From Mycobacterium hubeiense (lineage in GTDB: Bacteria; Actinomycetota; Actinomycetes; Mycobacteriales; Mycobacteriaceae), in contig NZ_PIZU01000014.1 in assembly GCF_002838065.1 (NCBI RefSeq), positions 52,047-116,046 of the forward strand: 64,000 nt of DNA, in the 5' to 3' direction. The translations under genes and the position numbers were made by a program. The notes under the pieces were generated by a model. It saw only the letters and a program-made list of their open reading frames with translations, was not told where the DNA came from and did not search any database. This document shows, in pieces, positions 52,556 to 60,814 of this stretch; position 1 is the stretch's first letter; each line of letters opens with the position of its first letter.

Positions 52556-52567
52556 TGACTATAGTCA
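52556..52567. promoter_or_regulatory. Perfect palindrome TGACTATAGTCA (putative TetR operator)
   Basis: A 12-bp perfect palindrome 5 bp after the TetR stop and 6 bp before the GTG of the membrane protein gene. It shares arms and spacing with the site at 51906. Its position so close to the start means binding would directly block a leaderless or short-leader transcript of the operon. Confidence 0.7.
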
Positions 52568-52573
52568 GTTTGT

Positions 52574-53269
52574 GTGAGCCTGGCCACGTCGAACTTTCCT
52601 GGTAGCGGCCTCGACGATCACGTCGAAAAGTCGCGGCTGGCCCAGCGCCAGGCCGATAGGTGGTTGATCTCCGGCAGCATCCTGATCGGCACCGCAGCCC
52701 TCGGGATCTTCGGCCTGCCGCTGTTCCTGCGCGGAGTCTGGTTACTACGCAAAGCCCAGCGCGACGGGCTGTCGGTGCGCCCCATGCTCGTCACCCTGAT
52801 CGGCTATCTGGTGATCATCGACGCGGCCATCAACACCGTCGGGTGGGCGCTCGACCTCGTCGCCAACCACACGATCCTGGCCCGAATCCTGTTGAACGGC
52901 TGGGGTGCCATGTTCGACGCCGGCTACTTCTGGCACTACAACGAACTGTGGCTGGGCGGCGCTGCGGGCCCGGGCGAGAAGGCAATGGAAGTCGGCATGA
53001 TCCTCACCGTCTTCACCATGCGGATCGCCGCCGCCATCGGCTTCCTGCAGATGAAGCGCTGGGGCCACCAGTGGATGATCGTCACCTGCTGGATGGGCGT
53101 ACTGATCTGGTGCCTGTACGTGTTCAACATGACGATGTACGCCGACGTCCGCTTCGCCGGGGTGGTATTGCCCGTCGTCGGCTGGTGGCTCTACGACATC
53201 TTCTACATCACCCCGTTCCTCGCGATTCCGTACCTGCACTCGGTCAACCGCGAAATCTTTTCCGACTGA
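52574..53269 (+). CDS. Polytopic membrane protein, paralogue A (231 aa), unknown function
   Basis: A 231-aa protein with a GTG start and about five predicted membrane segments (near residues 32-60, 75-100, 130-155, 160-185 and 195-222). Conserved polar/charged positions inside or beside the membrane include the FDAGYFWHYNELW segment and WWLYDIFYITPF. I do not recognise a characterised family. A paralogue is encoded at 55975, and the last 232 bp of the two genes are almost identical. It opens an operon with AAA+ and VWA proteins, so it may be a subunit of a membrane metalloenzyme they help mature; this is inference. Confidence 0.85.
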   Translation: MSLATSNFPGSGLDDHVEKSRLAQRQADRWLISGSILIGTAALGIFGLPLFLRGVWLLRKAQRDGLSVRPMLVTLIGYLVIIDAAINTVGWALDLVANHTILARILLNGWGAMFDAGYFWHYNELWLGGAAGPGEKAMEVGMILTVFTMRIAAAIGFLQMKRWGHQWMIVTCWMGVLIWCLYVFNMTMYADVRFAGVVLPVVGWWLYDIFYITPFLAIPYLHSVNREIFSD

Positions 53270-53283
53270 GAGGAAGTCAGTTC

Positions 53284-53388
53284 ATGGGTTATCTGTGGGA
53301 GATCCTTCGATACGTCGCCGCCTGGGGCGGCACGATTCTCGTCATCGCGTTCTGGTACTGGATGTTCTCCAACATCGGCACGTTCTGA
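53284..53388 (+). CDS. Single-span membrane microprotein (34 aa)
   Basis: A 34-aa peptide: MGYLWEILRYVAAWGGTILV, then IAFWYWMFSNIGTF. It has a ribosome binding site (GAGAGGAAG, 53267-53275) and one membrane helix, rich in Trp, Tyr and Phe. It lies between membrane protein A and the VWA gene, in the same operon. Such tiny single-helix proteins are often structural subunits of membrane complexes. Too short for family comparison. Confidence 0.65.
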   Translation: MGYLWEILRYVAAWGGTILVIAFWYWMFSNIGTF

Positions 53389-53394
53389 GTCTCG

Positions 53395-54927
53395 ATGGCT
53401 GAGCTTTCCGGTGCGCATGCGATGGCGCTCGAACGTAGTTGCGCCGTGGCGGCCGTCGTACTGAGCGAGCAGCGCCGCGACGGCGTGCGGCTGGTCACCG
53501 GCCAACACCGCACCTTCGGGTTGAACACGACACTGCGCTACGTCCATGTGCCCTACCCCGCCATCGGAGGCGACTGGACCCAAAGAACCCTGACGTGCGG
53601 TGTGGCACTGCAGTGTTCGCCGTCGAAGGAGAAGCTGACGGAGTATCGGCTCAACGAGCTCTCGGCGCGAGAACTTCGCGCGCTCACCCTTGTCGAGGCC
53701 GGCGTCGCGCTCGGATGGGTCGCGGCGCGCTGGCCGGGCCTGCTCGCCGAGCTGCGTCGCGTACTGCCCGATCTCCAGATCGCCGACGCCGACATGACTG
53801 CCGAGCAGATGCTCAACCGCGCAATCACACTGGCGAACAGCGACCGCACTCTTAGCGTCCATCCCCTGCTGGGCAGCCTGCCAGTGGCCTACACGATGCC
53901 GCAGGGGCTGACCGACAAGCTGCGTCGGACGTTCGGCAGAATGCCTTGGACCACAACACAAAAGCGGCTGCCACGCCCGCATTCGGTGCCTGTCGGCGGC
54001 GACGGTGGGGTGCGCAGCACCAATCTGCCGCCCCCGAGCCGGCCCCAGGACAACGACCTCGACATCACCCCCGATCACCGGCCCGGCATCCCGTATCCGG
54101 AGTGGAATGCGTGGACCAAGAGCTTCATGCCCGACCATGTCGCGGTGCTCGAGCGCGCGTACACCGCCAATGCGCCGCAACAGGTGGCCATGACCGCCGA
54201 TCTGCGAAAGTGGTTCGAGGAACATACACACCGGGCGATGACGAACCGCCTCGAAGACGGCTCGGACATCGACGTCGAGCAGTACGTGCGTCACTACATC
54301 GACATGGCGACCGGCGAAGCGGCCGAACCGCGGATCTTCCGCGAGCTGCTGCCGGCCAGCCGCGATGTCACCACCGCGCTGCTGCTGGACGGCAGTTCGT
54401 CGCTGGGGGTGCACGGCGGGCGGATTTTCCAGCTGGAACTGGCTTGCGCTGACGCGCTTTCACGAGCCATGAAGCTGGCCAGGGAGCGCCACGGCGTGTT
54501 CGTTTTCACCGGCAACACCCGTCACCGCGTCGAGGTGCGCTGCCTGAAGGACTTCGACGATCCGCGATTCGTCCCGCCAAGCGGGCTCGGGCTGGAAACC
54601 GGCGGCTACACCAGACTCGGTGCGCCGCTACGTCATTTGACCAGCCGGCTGTTGGCGCAGCCGTCCGAGCGGCGGCTGTTGATCGTTATCGGCGACGGCC
54701 TGATCTCTGACGAGGGCTACGAGGGCCGATACGCGTGGGCGGACGCGGCGCATGCCGTCGAAGAGGCCAACGACGCCGGTGTCTCCGTCTATTACGTCGG
54801 CGTGGGGCCCACCCGCGTCGACCCACTGCCGGAAGTGTTCGGGCCCAAGCGTTCTCAACGTATCCGACGAGTTGAAGAGCTTCCCCGGGTCCTCGCCCAC
54901 GTTCATCGAGAGTTGGTGGCCGCATGA
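53395..54927 (+). CDS. VWA-domain protein, NorD/CbbO-like
   Basis: A 510-aa cytosolic protein. The C-terminal von Willebrand factor A domain (about residues 325-500) carries the MIDAS motif DGSSS (about 332-336), with a threonine in GGYTRLG and IGDGLISDEGY matching the remaining metal-ion positions. The N-terminal 250 residues are of the kind seen in NorD and CbbO. These partner with MoxR-type AAA+ ATPases of the NorQ/CbbQ family to remodel or metallate enzymes. The gene for such an ATPase follows at 55054, separated by a 65-bp tandem repeat. Confidence 0.88.
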   Translation: MAELSGAHAMALERSCAVAAVVLSEQRRDGVRLVTGQHRTFGLNTTLRYVHVPYPAIGGDWTQRTLTCGVALQCSPSKEKLTEYRLNELSARELRALTLVEAGVALGWVAARWPGLLAELRRVLPDLQIADADMTAEQMLNRAITLANSDRTLSVHPLLGSLPVAYTMPQGLTDKLRRTFGRMPWTTTQKRLPRPHSVPVGGDGGVRSTNLPPPSRPQDNDLDITPDHRPGIPYPEWNAWTKSFMPDHVAVLERAYTANAPQQVAMTADLRKWFEEHTHRAMTNRLEDGSDIDVEQYVRHYIDMATGEAAEPRIFRELLPASRDVTTALLLDGSSSLGVHGGRIFQLELACADALSRAMKLARERHGVFVFTGNTRHRVEVRCLKDFDDPRFVPPSGLGLETGGYTRLGAPLRHLTSRLLAQPSERRLLIVIGDGLISDEGYEGRYAWADAAHAVEEANDAGVSVYYVGVGPTRVDPLPEVFGPKRSQRIRRVEELPRVLAHVHRELVAA

Positions 54928-55045
54928 GCGAAGCTTGCGAGCGAATATTCAACACAGCATGCGGCCGCCGAACCTGTGAGGTGGCCGCATGAGCGAAGCT
55001 TGCGAGCGAATATTCAACACAGCATGCGGCCGCCGAACCTGTGAG
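54916..55045 (+). repeat. 65-bp tandem direct duplication
   Basis: Two identical copies (54916-54980, 54981-55045), each starting GTGGCCGCATGAGCGAAGCT, followed by a third partial copy (GTGGCCGCATGA, 55046-55057) that forms the AAA+ gene start. Each copy contains an ATG overlapping a stop codon, so a 22-codon frame (54924-54992 and 54989-55057) is repeated twice between the VWA and AAA+ genes with ATGA overlaps at both ends. Whether these small frames are translated is unknown. Confidence 0.85.
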
Positions 55046-55053
55046 GTGGCCGC

Positions 55054-55839
55054 ATGACCGACACGTATTTCGCCAACGGCAACGAAGTCAAGCTGTTCGA
55101 GCAGGCTTATCACCGGCGCATCCCGGTGATGCTCACCGGTCCGACCGGGTGCGGTAAGACCCGGCTGGTCGAGCACATGGGCCTGCTGCTGGGCAGGCCC
55201 GTCGTCACGATCAGCTGCCACGACGACCTCACCAGCTCCGACCTTGTCGGCCGGTTCATGGTGACCGGCGGTGACGTGGTCTGGACCGACGGCCCGCTCA
55301 CCCGCGCAGTCAAAGCAGGCGCGATCTGCTATCTCGACGAGGTGGTGGAGGCCCGCCACGACTCGTTGGCGGTGCTGCATTCGCTCACCGATCATCGTCG
55401 CGCCCTGTATCTGGACCGGGCCGGCGAAGTGGTCCGGGCGCCAGACACATTCATGCTCGTGTGCAGCTACAACCCCGCCTACCGCAGCTCGCTCAAGGAG
55501 CTCAAACCGTCCTTCCGGCAACGGTTCGTCACGCTGGCCATGACTTACCTTCCGCCCGAGCGGGAGGCCGACGTGGTGGTCGCCGAAACCGGCGTCGACC
55601 CGGCCACCGCGCAGCGGCTGGTGCAATGCGCGGTGGCGATCCGCACGGCTGACGCGGCGTTTCATTTCGAACCGCCGTCGACCAGGGTGCTGGTCACCGC
55701 CGCGCAGCTGATCGTCGCCGGCGCAACCGAATTGGAGGCGGCCGACGCCTGCATCCTCGCACCGCTGAGCACCGACGGCGCCATCACCGACGGACTACGC
55801 GAAGTCGCGGCGGCCTGCCTGGCCGACGCAGAAATCTAG
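55054..55839 (+). CDS. MoxR-type AAA+ ATPase, NorQ/CbbQ-like
   Basis: A 261-aa AAA+ ATPase. Walker A GPTGCGKT (residues 29-36), Walker B ICYLDE (91-96), a sensor-1 type asparagine in VCSYNP and an arginine-finger candidate in FRQRFVTL. This is the size and layout of NorQ/CbbQ ATPases, which with a VWA partner drive maturation or reactivation of metal-dependent enzymes. The partner is encoded just upstream. Its target is probably one of the membrane proteins of this operon. Confidence 0.92.
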   Translation: MTDTYFANGNEVKLFEQAYHRRIPVMLTGPTGCGKTRLVEHMGLLLGRPVVTISCHDDLTSSDLVGRFMVTGGDVVWTDGPLTRAVKAGAICYLDEVVEARHDSLAVLHSLTDHRRALYLDRAGEVVRAPDTFMLVCSYNPAYRSSLKELKPSFRQRFVTLAMTYLPPEREADVVVAETGVDPATAQRLVQCAVAIRTADAAFHFEPPSTRVLVTAAQLIVAGATELEAADACILAPLSTDGAITDGLREVAAACLADAEI

Positions 55840-55849
55840 GAGGGACGCT

Positions 55850-55978
55850 ATGGACCAAAAGGAACGCAAACGTAAGCGGGCGCTGATCGTCCTGCAGATC
55901 GTCATCTACGGCTATCTGCTGACGATGTTCCTCATCCAGCTGTACATGTCCTTCGCCCGCGGGTGGTGGGAGTTGTGA
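55850..55978 (+). CDS. Single-span membrane microprotein (42 aa)
   Basis: A 42-aa peptide with a strong ribosome binding site (AGGAGGG, 55838-55844). The basic N-terminus (KERKRKR) is followed by one hydrophobic helix (ALIVLQIVIYGYLLTMFLIQ) and an aromatic end (FARGWWEL), so the N-terminus is likely cytosolic. It overlaps the start of the next membrane protein (GTGA). Like the 34-aa protein it may be an accessory subunit of the membrane complex. Confidence 0.65.
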   Translation: MDQKERKRKRALIVLQIVIYGYLLTMFLIQLYMSFARGWWEL

Positions 55979-56667
55979 CAGCCACCGAAGACACCGCCTC
56001 CGTCAGCCTCGAAGACCACCAAGAACAGTCGCGGCTGGCCCAGCGGCGAGCCGACAAATGGATGATCACCGGCGCCGCCCTGATGGGCATGTGGGCTCCG
56101 GGAATCATTGGCTTGCCGATCTTTTTGCGCGGAGTGTTTCTGCAGCGCGACGCGGCCCGCGCCGGTCTGTCGATGCGGCCGATGATCGTCACGCTGATCG
56201 GATACCTCGTGCTGATCGACGGGATGCTCAACAGCCTGGGATGGGCGCTCGACCTGGTCGCCAACCACACGTTGATCAACCGCGTGCTGATGGTCGGCTG
56301 GGGCGCAATGTTCGACGCCGGCTACTTCTGGCACTACAACGAAGCGTGGGTCGGCGGCGCCGCCGGACCGGGCGAGAAGTCCATGGTGTTCGGAATGATC
56401 CTCACGGTCTTCGCGATGCGGTGCGCCGCCGCGATCGGCTTCCTGCAGATGAAGCGCTGGGGCCACCAGTGGATGATCGTCACCTGCTGGATGGGCGTGC
56501 TGATCTGGTGCCTGTACGTGTTCAACATGACGATGTACGCCGACGTCCGCTTCGCCGGGGTGGTATTGCCCGTCGTCGGCTGGTGGCTCTACGACATCTT
56601 CTACATCACCCCGTTCCTCGCGATTCCGTACCTGCACTCGGTCAACCGCGAAATCTTTTCCGACTAA
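55975..56667 (+). CDS. Polytopic membrane protein, paralogue B (230 aa), unknown function
   Basis: A 230-aa paralogue of the protein at 52574 with the same order of about five membrane segments and the same FDAGYFWHYNEAW and WWLYDIFYITPF elements. The GTG at 55975 overlaps the microprotein stop. Nucleotide identity with paralogue A rises sharply at 56434 and remains near complete to the stop (one difference in 232 bp). Together the paralogues may form a heterodimeric membrane subunit. No named family recognised. Confidence 0.85.
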   Translation: MTATEDTASVSLEDHQEQSRLAQRRADKWMITGAALMGMWAPGIIGLPIFLRGVFLQRDAARAGLSMRPMIVTLIGYLVLIDGMLNSLGWALDLVANHTLINRVLMVGWGAMFDAGYFWHYNEAWVGGAAGPGEKSMVFGMILTVFAMRCAAAIGFLQMKRWGHQWMIVTCWMGVLIWCLYVFNMTMYADVRFAGVVLPVVGWWLYDIFYITPFLAIPYLHSVNREIFSD

Positions 56668-56676
56668 GGAGCAACC

Positions 56677-57090
56677 ATGACAACCACCGACGAAAAAGTT
56701 GAAGACCTGCCACCGGGCACCACGCCCTACTACGCGCGGATGCACAAGTGGATCAAACGCGCGGTACTCGTGTGCCTGGTTGCGCTGGTCATCGAGGGCG
56801 CCTTCACGCTGCCGTTCATGGCGGTCTACTACGGCTACCCGACGCTGAGCCTCACCGAGATCTGCAGTGAACTGCTGAAGGTCCGCTACTCCGACGACAC
56901 GTTGGAATGCAAGTATCCGTACCCGCCGCTGGGACCGCCGGAGGGCGCCGAGGGCAAGGACACCGCACAGGACGAGTGGGGCATTCAGCCGGTGCCGAAG
57001 TACAACCGGATCGGGTTCCGCGAGCTGGTGCAGATTCACAGCGAAAGGGAAGCGAGAGAAGCAACATCCGAGCAGCAAGGCTCCCCGTGA
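56677..57090 (+). CDS. Membrane protein with one transmembrane segment (137 aa), unknown function
   Basis: A 137-aa protein with a short N-terminal tail, one membrane helix at about residues 28-50 ([20 protein letters not shown]) and a soluble C-terminal region of about 85 residues. That region is acidic then basic, with two cysteines ([15 protein letters not shown]). It has no family I recognise. It follows membrane protein B by 9 bases, and its stop overlaps the P450 start (GTGA), so it belongs to the same complex or operon. Confidence 0.8.
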   Translation: MTTTDEKVEDLPPGTTPYYARMHKWIKRAVLVCLVALVIEGAFTLPFMAVYYGYPTLSLTEICSELLKVRYSDDTLECKYPYPPLGPPEGAEGKDTAQDEWGIQPVPKYNRIGFRELVQIHSEREAREATSEQQGSP

Positions 57091-58307
57091 CCAGATCCCT
57101 TGAGGAGCATGCGCAGAACTGGGATCTGCGACACGAGGACTTCGGCGACAACGACCTGCTCTATGACGTCTACACGGTGATGCGCGAGAAGTCGCCGTTC
57201 GCCCACACCGACGCGCCCTTCCTCTTCGCCAAACCCGAAGGCGCATGGGTGGCCACGCGGTACGCCGAGTGCTACAAGATCCTGCAGGACTGGGAGCACT
57301 TCTCGAGCAACCCGACCCCGGAGGGGGCCGAAAAACTTACCGGTGACATGCTGGTCACACTCGACCCGCCACGGCAGCAGAAGTTCCGCAAGGTGCTCAA
57401 CCCGTACTTCTCGCCGGCACGCATGAAGGCGCTGCGACCGCAGATCGCGGCCGAAACCGACTGCCTGATCGACGAATTCATCGAGGACGGCACCGGTGAT
57501 CTGGCCCAGGTCGCATGGCGGCAACCCGGCATCGTCTTTTTCAAATACGTCCTCGGCATGCCCATCGACGACGTCGGGTTGTGTATCGAGTTGACCGACA
57601 CCGCGCTCAACGGCGACACCGAGGACGCCCGCATGGCCGCGTGGGGCGGGATGTATCAGCATCTGCACGACGCGATCTCGGCACGCACCAGCCAACCGCC
57701 CCAGGACGACATGATCGACGTGCTGCTCTCTGCCGAGATCGACGGCGAGAAGCTGTCATTCGCCGACATCGTCACCAATGCGATGCTGTTGGTGCAAGCG
57801 GGTCTGGAAACGACTGCCAGCGCGATGTCGTTCGCATTCCACTATCTGGCAACGCATCCCGAGGACCGCGACCGGCTCGTGCGTGAACCCGACATCCTGC
57901 CGAGGGCCGTCGAAGAGTTCATCCGGTTCGCGGGATCGATTCACGGCCTGCCCCGCACAATCGCCAAGGAAGTCGAGTTGAGCGGGCACACCTTCTGCCC
58001 CGGCGACTCGGTCCTCGTCAACTTCGCCTCCGCCAACCGCGACACCGCGGTGTTCCCCGACGCCGACCGCTGCATCCTGGACCGCCGCGACAACCGGCAC
58101 CTGGGGTTCGGCGCTGGTGTGCACCGCTGCCTCGGCTCCAATCTGGCCCGTCTCGAATTCCACGTCGGGCTCGAACGGGTGCTGGCCCGGCTGCCCGACT
58201 ACACGCCGGCGCCCGGCGGCGAAGCGGTGTTCCACGGCAACTCGGTGACCCGCGGATACCGCCAGATTCCGGTGGTGTTCACGCGCGGGCGACGGTGTGC
58301 GGCATGA
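57087..58307 (+). CDS. Cytochrome P450
   Basis: A 406-aa P450. The GTG at 57087 overlaps the previous stop (GTGA). I-helix motif AGLETTAS (about residues 237-244), ExxR in VEEFIRF (about 275), haem loop [10 protein letters not shown] with the cysteine near 348. Such P450s hydroxylate a lipophilic substrate and need ferredoxin and reductase from elsewhere. It is one of two P450s in this operon. It is coupled to the DapB-like gene downstream. Confidence 0.94.
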   Translation: MTRSLEEHAQNWDLRHEDFGDNDLLYDVYTVMREKSPFAHTDAPFLFAKPEGAWVATRYAECYKILQDWEHFSSNPTPEGAEKLTGDMLVTLDPPRQQKFRKVLNPYFSPARMKALRPQIAAETDCLIDEFIEDGTGDLAQVAWRQPGIVFFKYVLGMPIDDVGLCIELTDTALNGDTEDARMAAWGGMYQHLHDAISARTSQPPQDDMIDVLLSAEIDGEKLSFADIVTNAMLLVQAGLETTASAMSFAFHYLATHPEDRDRLVREPDILPRAVEEFIRFAGSIHGLPRTIAKEVELSGHTFCPGDSVLVNFASANRDTAVFPDADRCILDRRDNRHLGFGAGVHRCLGSNLARLEFHVGLERVLARLPDYTPAPGGEAVFHGNSVTRGYRQIPVVFTRGRRCAA

Positions 58308-59353
58308 CGTATCGGGTCGTTCAGTGGACGACCGGCAACGTCGGTAAGCGATCCGTGCGGGCGGTGGCGCTGAACCCCGAATTGGAGCTCGTCGGCTGCT
58401 ACGCGTGGTCCGACGACAAGATCGGCCGCGACGTCGGTGACCTGTGTGGCATCGAACCGCTCGGCGTCAAAGCGACCAACGACGTCGACGCTCTGATCGC
58501 CTTGAAGCCCGACTGCGTGGTCTACAACCCGATGTTCGCCGACGTCGACGAGATGGTGCGCATCCTCAGTGCCGGCATCAACATCGTGTCCACCTCGGAG
58601 TTCATCACCGGCCACTTCCTCGGCGAGGGCCGCGATCGCATCGCCGAAGCATGCGAACAAGGCGGATCGACCGTTTTCGGCAGCGGCATCAACCCCGGCT
58701 TCATCCAACTCTTCGCCATCGTCTCGGCCGGACTTTCGGAGCAAGTGCGAAAGGTCTCCGTCACCGAGGCCATCGACACCACCATCTACAACTCGCCTGC
58801 TACCGAAAAGCCCATGGGGTTCGGCTATCCCATCGACACACCAGACCTCAAGGTCAGCACCGAGAAGGGGTCGGGCATCTTCCGCGACGGCGTGCTACTG
58901 GTCGCCGACGCCCTCGGCGTCGAGCTCGACGAGGTGCGCTGCGACGTCGACTACGCCCAGACCACCGAAGACCTCCATTTGCCAGGGGACTGGACGATCG
59001 CGAAAGGCTGTGTGGCGGGCGTCGACGTCGCATGGAAGGGCATCGCCGGCGGCAAAGAGGTCGTCGAGATCCGGGGCCGGTGGCGCAAAGGCCAGACGCT
59101 GCAACCCGATTGGAAGCTCGACATGGGCTACACCGTCGAGGTGGTCGGGACGCCGACGATAAAGACCACCCTGAGTTTCCTTCCGCCGCCCGATTTCGTC
59201 GGCGAGACCTTGGACGACTACATCATGCTCGGCCTGTCCATCGTCGCCATGCCGGCGATCACCGCGATACCCGCCGTCGTCGCCGCGCCGCCCGGCATCG
59301 CAACCTACAACGACCTGCCCCTGCTATTGCCCCGAGGTGTTGTCCATGTCTGA
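58304..59353 (+). CDS. DapB-like / 2,4-diaminopentanoate dehydrogenase family oxidoreductase
   Basis: A 349-aa protein. The ATG at 58304 overlaps the P450 stop (ATGA). The Rossmann start [31 protein letters not shown] is clear, as is a hallmark GSGINPGF at about residue 126. The C-terminal domain is of the type found in 2,4-diaminopentanoate dehydrogenases. The reaction is unknown. It is followed by a further paralogue with 8 bases of overlap, so the pair may form a heteromer or act in sequence. Confidence 0.9.
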   Translation: MTYRVVQWTTGNVGKRSVRAVALNPELELVGCYAWSDDKIGRDVGDLCGIEPLGVKATNDVDALIALKPDCVVYNPMFADVDEMVRILSAGINIVSTSEFITGHFLGEGRDRIAEACEQGGSTVFGSGINPGFIQLFAIVSAGLSEQVRKVSVTEAIDTTIYNSPATEKPMGFGYPIDTPDLKVSTEKGSGIFRDGVLLVADALGVELDEVRCDVDYAQTTEDLHLPGDWTIAKGCVAGVDVAWKGIAGGKEVVEIRGRWRKGQTLQPDWKLDMGYTVEVVGTPTIKTTLSFLPPPDFVGETLDDYIMLGLSIVAMPAITAIPAVVAAPPGIATYNDLPLLLPRGVVHV

Positions 59354-60401
59354 CAAGACATATCGAGTACTCCAGTGGATGACGGGTGACGTCGGACAGG
59401 TCGGCGTGCGGCACTTCGCCGACAGCCCGGTGTTCGACCTCGTCGGCGTGCTCGTCCACAGCCACGACAAGGTGGGCAAGGACGCCGGGGAGATCGCCGG
59501 TATCGCACCCATCGGTGTGACGGCGACCGACGACGTCGAACAGATCATCGCGATGGACGCCGACTGTGTGTTCTACACCCCGATCATCATGGACGTCGAC
59601 ACTGTCTGCCGACTGTTGCGCTCCGGCAAGAACGTCGTGACCACCAGCGGATTCTTCTATCCGACAGCGAACTTCGCCGCGGACGGTGAAAAGATCCGCA
59701 AGGCCTGCGAAGACGGTGGCACATCCTTTCATGCCGGCGGCATCCACCCCGGCTATGCGGGCGACATCCTGCCACTCACCCTGGCCCGCGTCACCAGCAA
59801 GATCGAGAACATCAGGGTCATCGAAGTCGTCAACGTGCTGACCGACGCACCGCTGGACCACATCGACTGGCTGGGCTTCGGCAAGGAAAGGAACAAGTTC
59901 CTCACCGAACCGACCATCCTCGGGTTGGGCACCGTCTTCTTCGCGCAGTCGATGTACATGCTCGCCGACGGCCTCGGCATTGAAATCGACGACGTCACTG
60001 CCGATTTGGAGGCCGCAGTCGCCACCCAGGACATACCGCACGAGTTGGGCGCGATTCCATCCGGGACGGTGGCCGCCCAGCGCCATCAGTGGACGGCACG
60101 CGTCGGAGGTGAACCGCTCATCGTTTTTGAGGCGCTCTACACGACGACGAGTGCCGACAAACTGAACCCGCCATGGGATTTCGGCAAAACGCGATACCGC
60201 ATCGTGATCGACGGAGATCCGCCGTCCGAGCTCACCCTGCAAGGCGTCGAGCGGCCGGACGGCACAAAGACACATCCGGGTTACGACTGGACGGCGATGG
60301 GCGCCATCAACGCGATCCCCGACGTCTGCGATGCGCAACCGGGCTGGCTCACCCACTTCGACCTCGGGCTGCTCCGGCCGAGGGGGTTGGTACGGAAATG
60401 A
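59346..60401 (+). CDS. DapB-like / 2,4-diaminopentanoate dehydrogenase family oxidoreductase
   Basis: A 351-aa paralogue of the previous gene. The ATG at 59346 was chosen and overlaps the previous stop by 8 bases. Rossmann motif YRVLQWMTGDVGQVGVRHF and GGIHPGYAGDI at the position equivalent to GSGINPGF. Sequence divergence from its neighbour is substantial, so this is an old duplication. It ends with an ATGA overlap to the VOC gene. Confidence 0.9.
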   Translation: MSDKTYRVLQWMTGDVGQVGVRHFADSPVFDLVGVLVHSHDKVGKDAGEIAGIAPIGVTATDDVEQIIAMDADCVFYTPIIMDVDTVCRLLRSGKNVVTTSGFFYPTANFAADGEKIRKACEDGGTSFHAGGIHPGYAGDILPLTLARVTSKIENIRVIEVVNVLTDAPLDHIDWLGFGKERNKFLTEPTILGLGTVFFAQSMYMLADGLGIEIDDVTADLEAAVATQDIPHELGAIPSGTVAAQRHQWTARVGGEPLIVFEALYTTTSADKLNPPWDFGKTRYRIVIDGDPPSELTLQGVERPDGTKTHPGYDWTAMGAINAIPDVCDAQPGWLTHFDLGLLRPRGLVRK

Positions 60402-60814
60402 CGGACACGTCGCAACTGCATCACGTCGTGTTCGCGGTGGCCGCCGAGCACCACGAGACGGCTGCGAAGATGTTCACCGACCTCGGGTCTCGTTTCGAGA
60501 CCGTCGAACTCGCCGAACTAGGCGTCACCGTCTACCTGGACTGGAACGGCGGAGTCGAGGTGATCAGTGCCGTGCCAGGTTCGACCAACGAAGTCGCCGG
60601 CCACGTGCGCGACTTCGTCGAGCGTCACGGCGCCGGCGTGTACACCGTCGTGCTGCGGCTGCCGGACGCATCCGACGCCGAAGCGGTGGCGCAAAGCTAC
60701 GGCTCGAAAACCCGCTTTCGACAGAGCTTCTCCGGCGACGGCAGCTATCTCGACGAGATCGACCTGTCGGTGCTCGGCCTTCCGCTGACCTTCCTGTCGA
60801 CGAACGTGCCGTGA
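60398..60814 (+). CDS. VOC-fold protein (glyoxalase-like, 138 aa)
   Basis: A 138-aa single VOC-like module. The ATG at 60398 overlaps the DapB-like stop (ATGA); a longer frame upstream is spurious. Features: LHHVVFAVAAEHHETAAKMFTDLGSRFETVEL at the N-terminus and LDEIDLSVLGLPLTFLS at the C-terminus. VOC enzymes bind a metal through His/Glu and may act as epimerases, lyases or dioxygenases. Its role here is unknown. It is coupled (GTGA) to the second P450. Confidence 0.82.
   Translation: MTDTSQLHHVVFAVAAEHHETAAKMFTDLGSRFETVELAELGVTVYLDWNGGVEVISAVPGSTNEVAGHVRDFVERHGAGVYTVVLRLPDASDAEAVAQSYGSKTRFRQSFSGDGSYLDEIDLSVLGLPLTFLSTNVP

Noticed and set aside
54916..55057. A short CRISPR-like array
   Set aside because: The two full units are contiguous and identical with no spacers, so this is a simple tandem duplication.
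52574..57090. A particulate methane/ammonia monooxygenase (pmoCAB/amoCAB) operon
   Set aside because: The AAA+/VWA company made this attractive, but the membrane proteins do not show recognisable PmoA/PmoC sequence patterns and there is no PmoB-like exported subunit.
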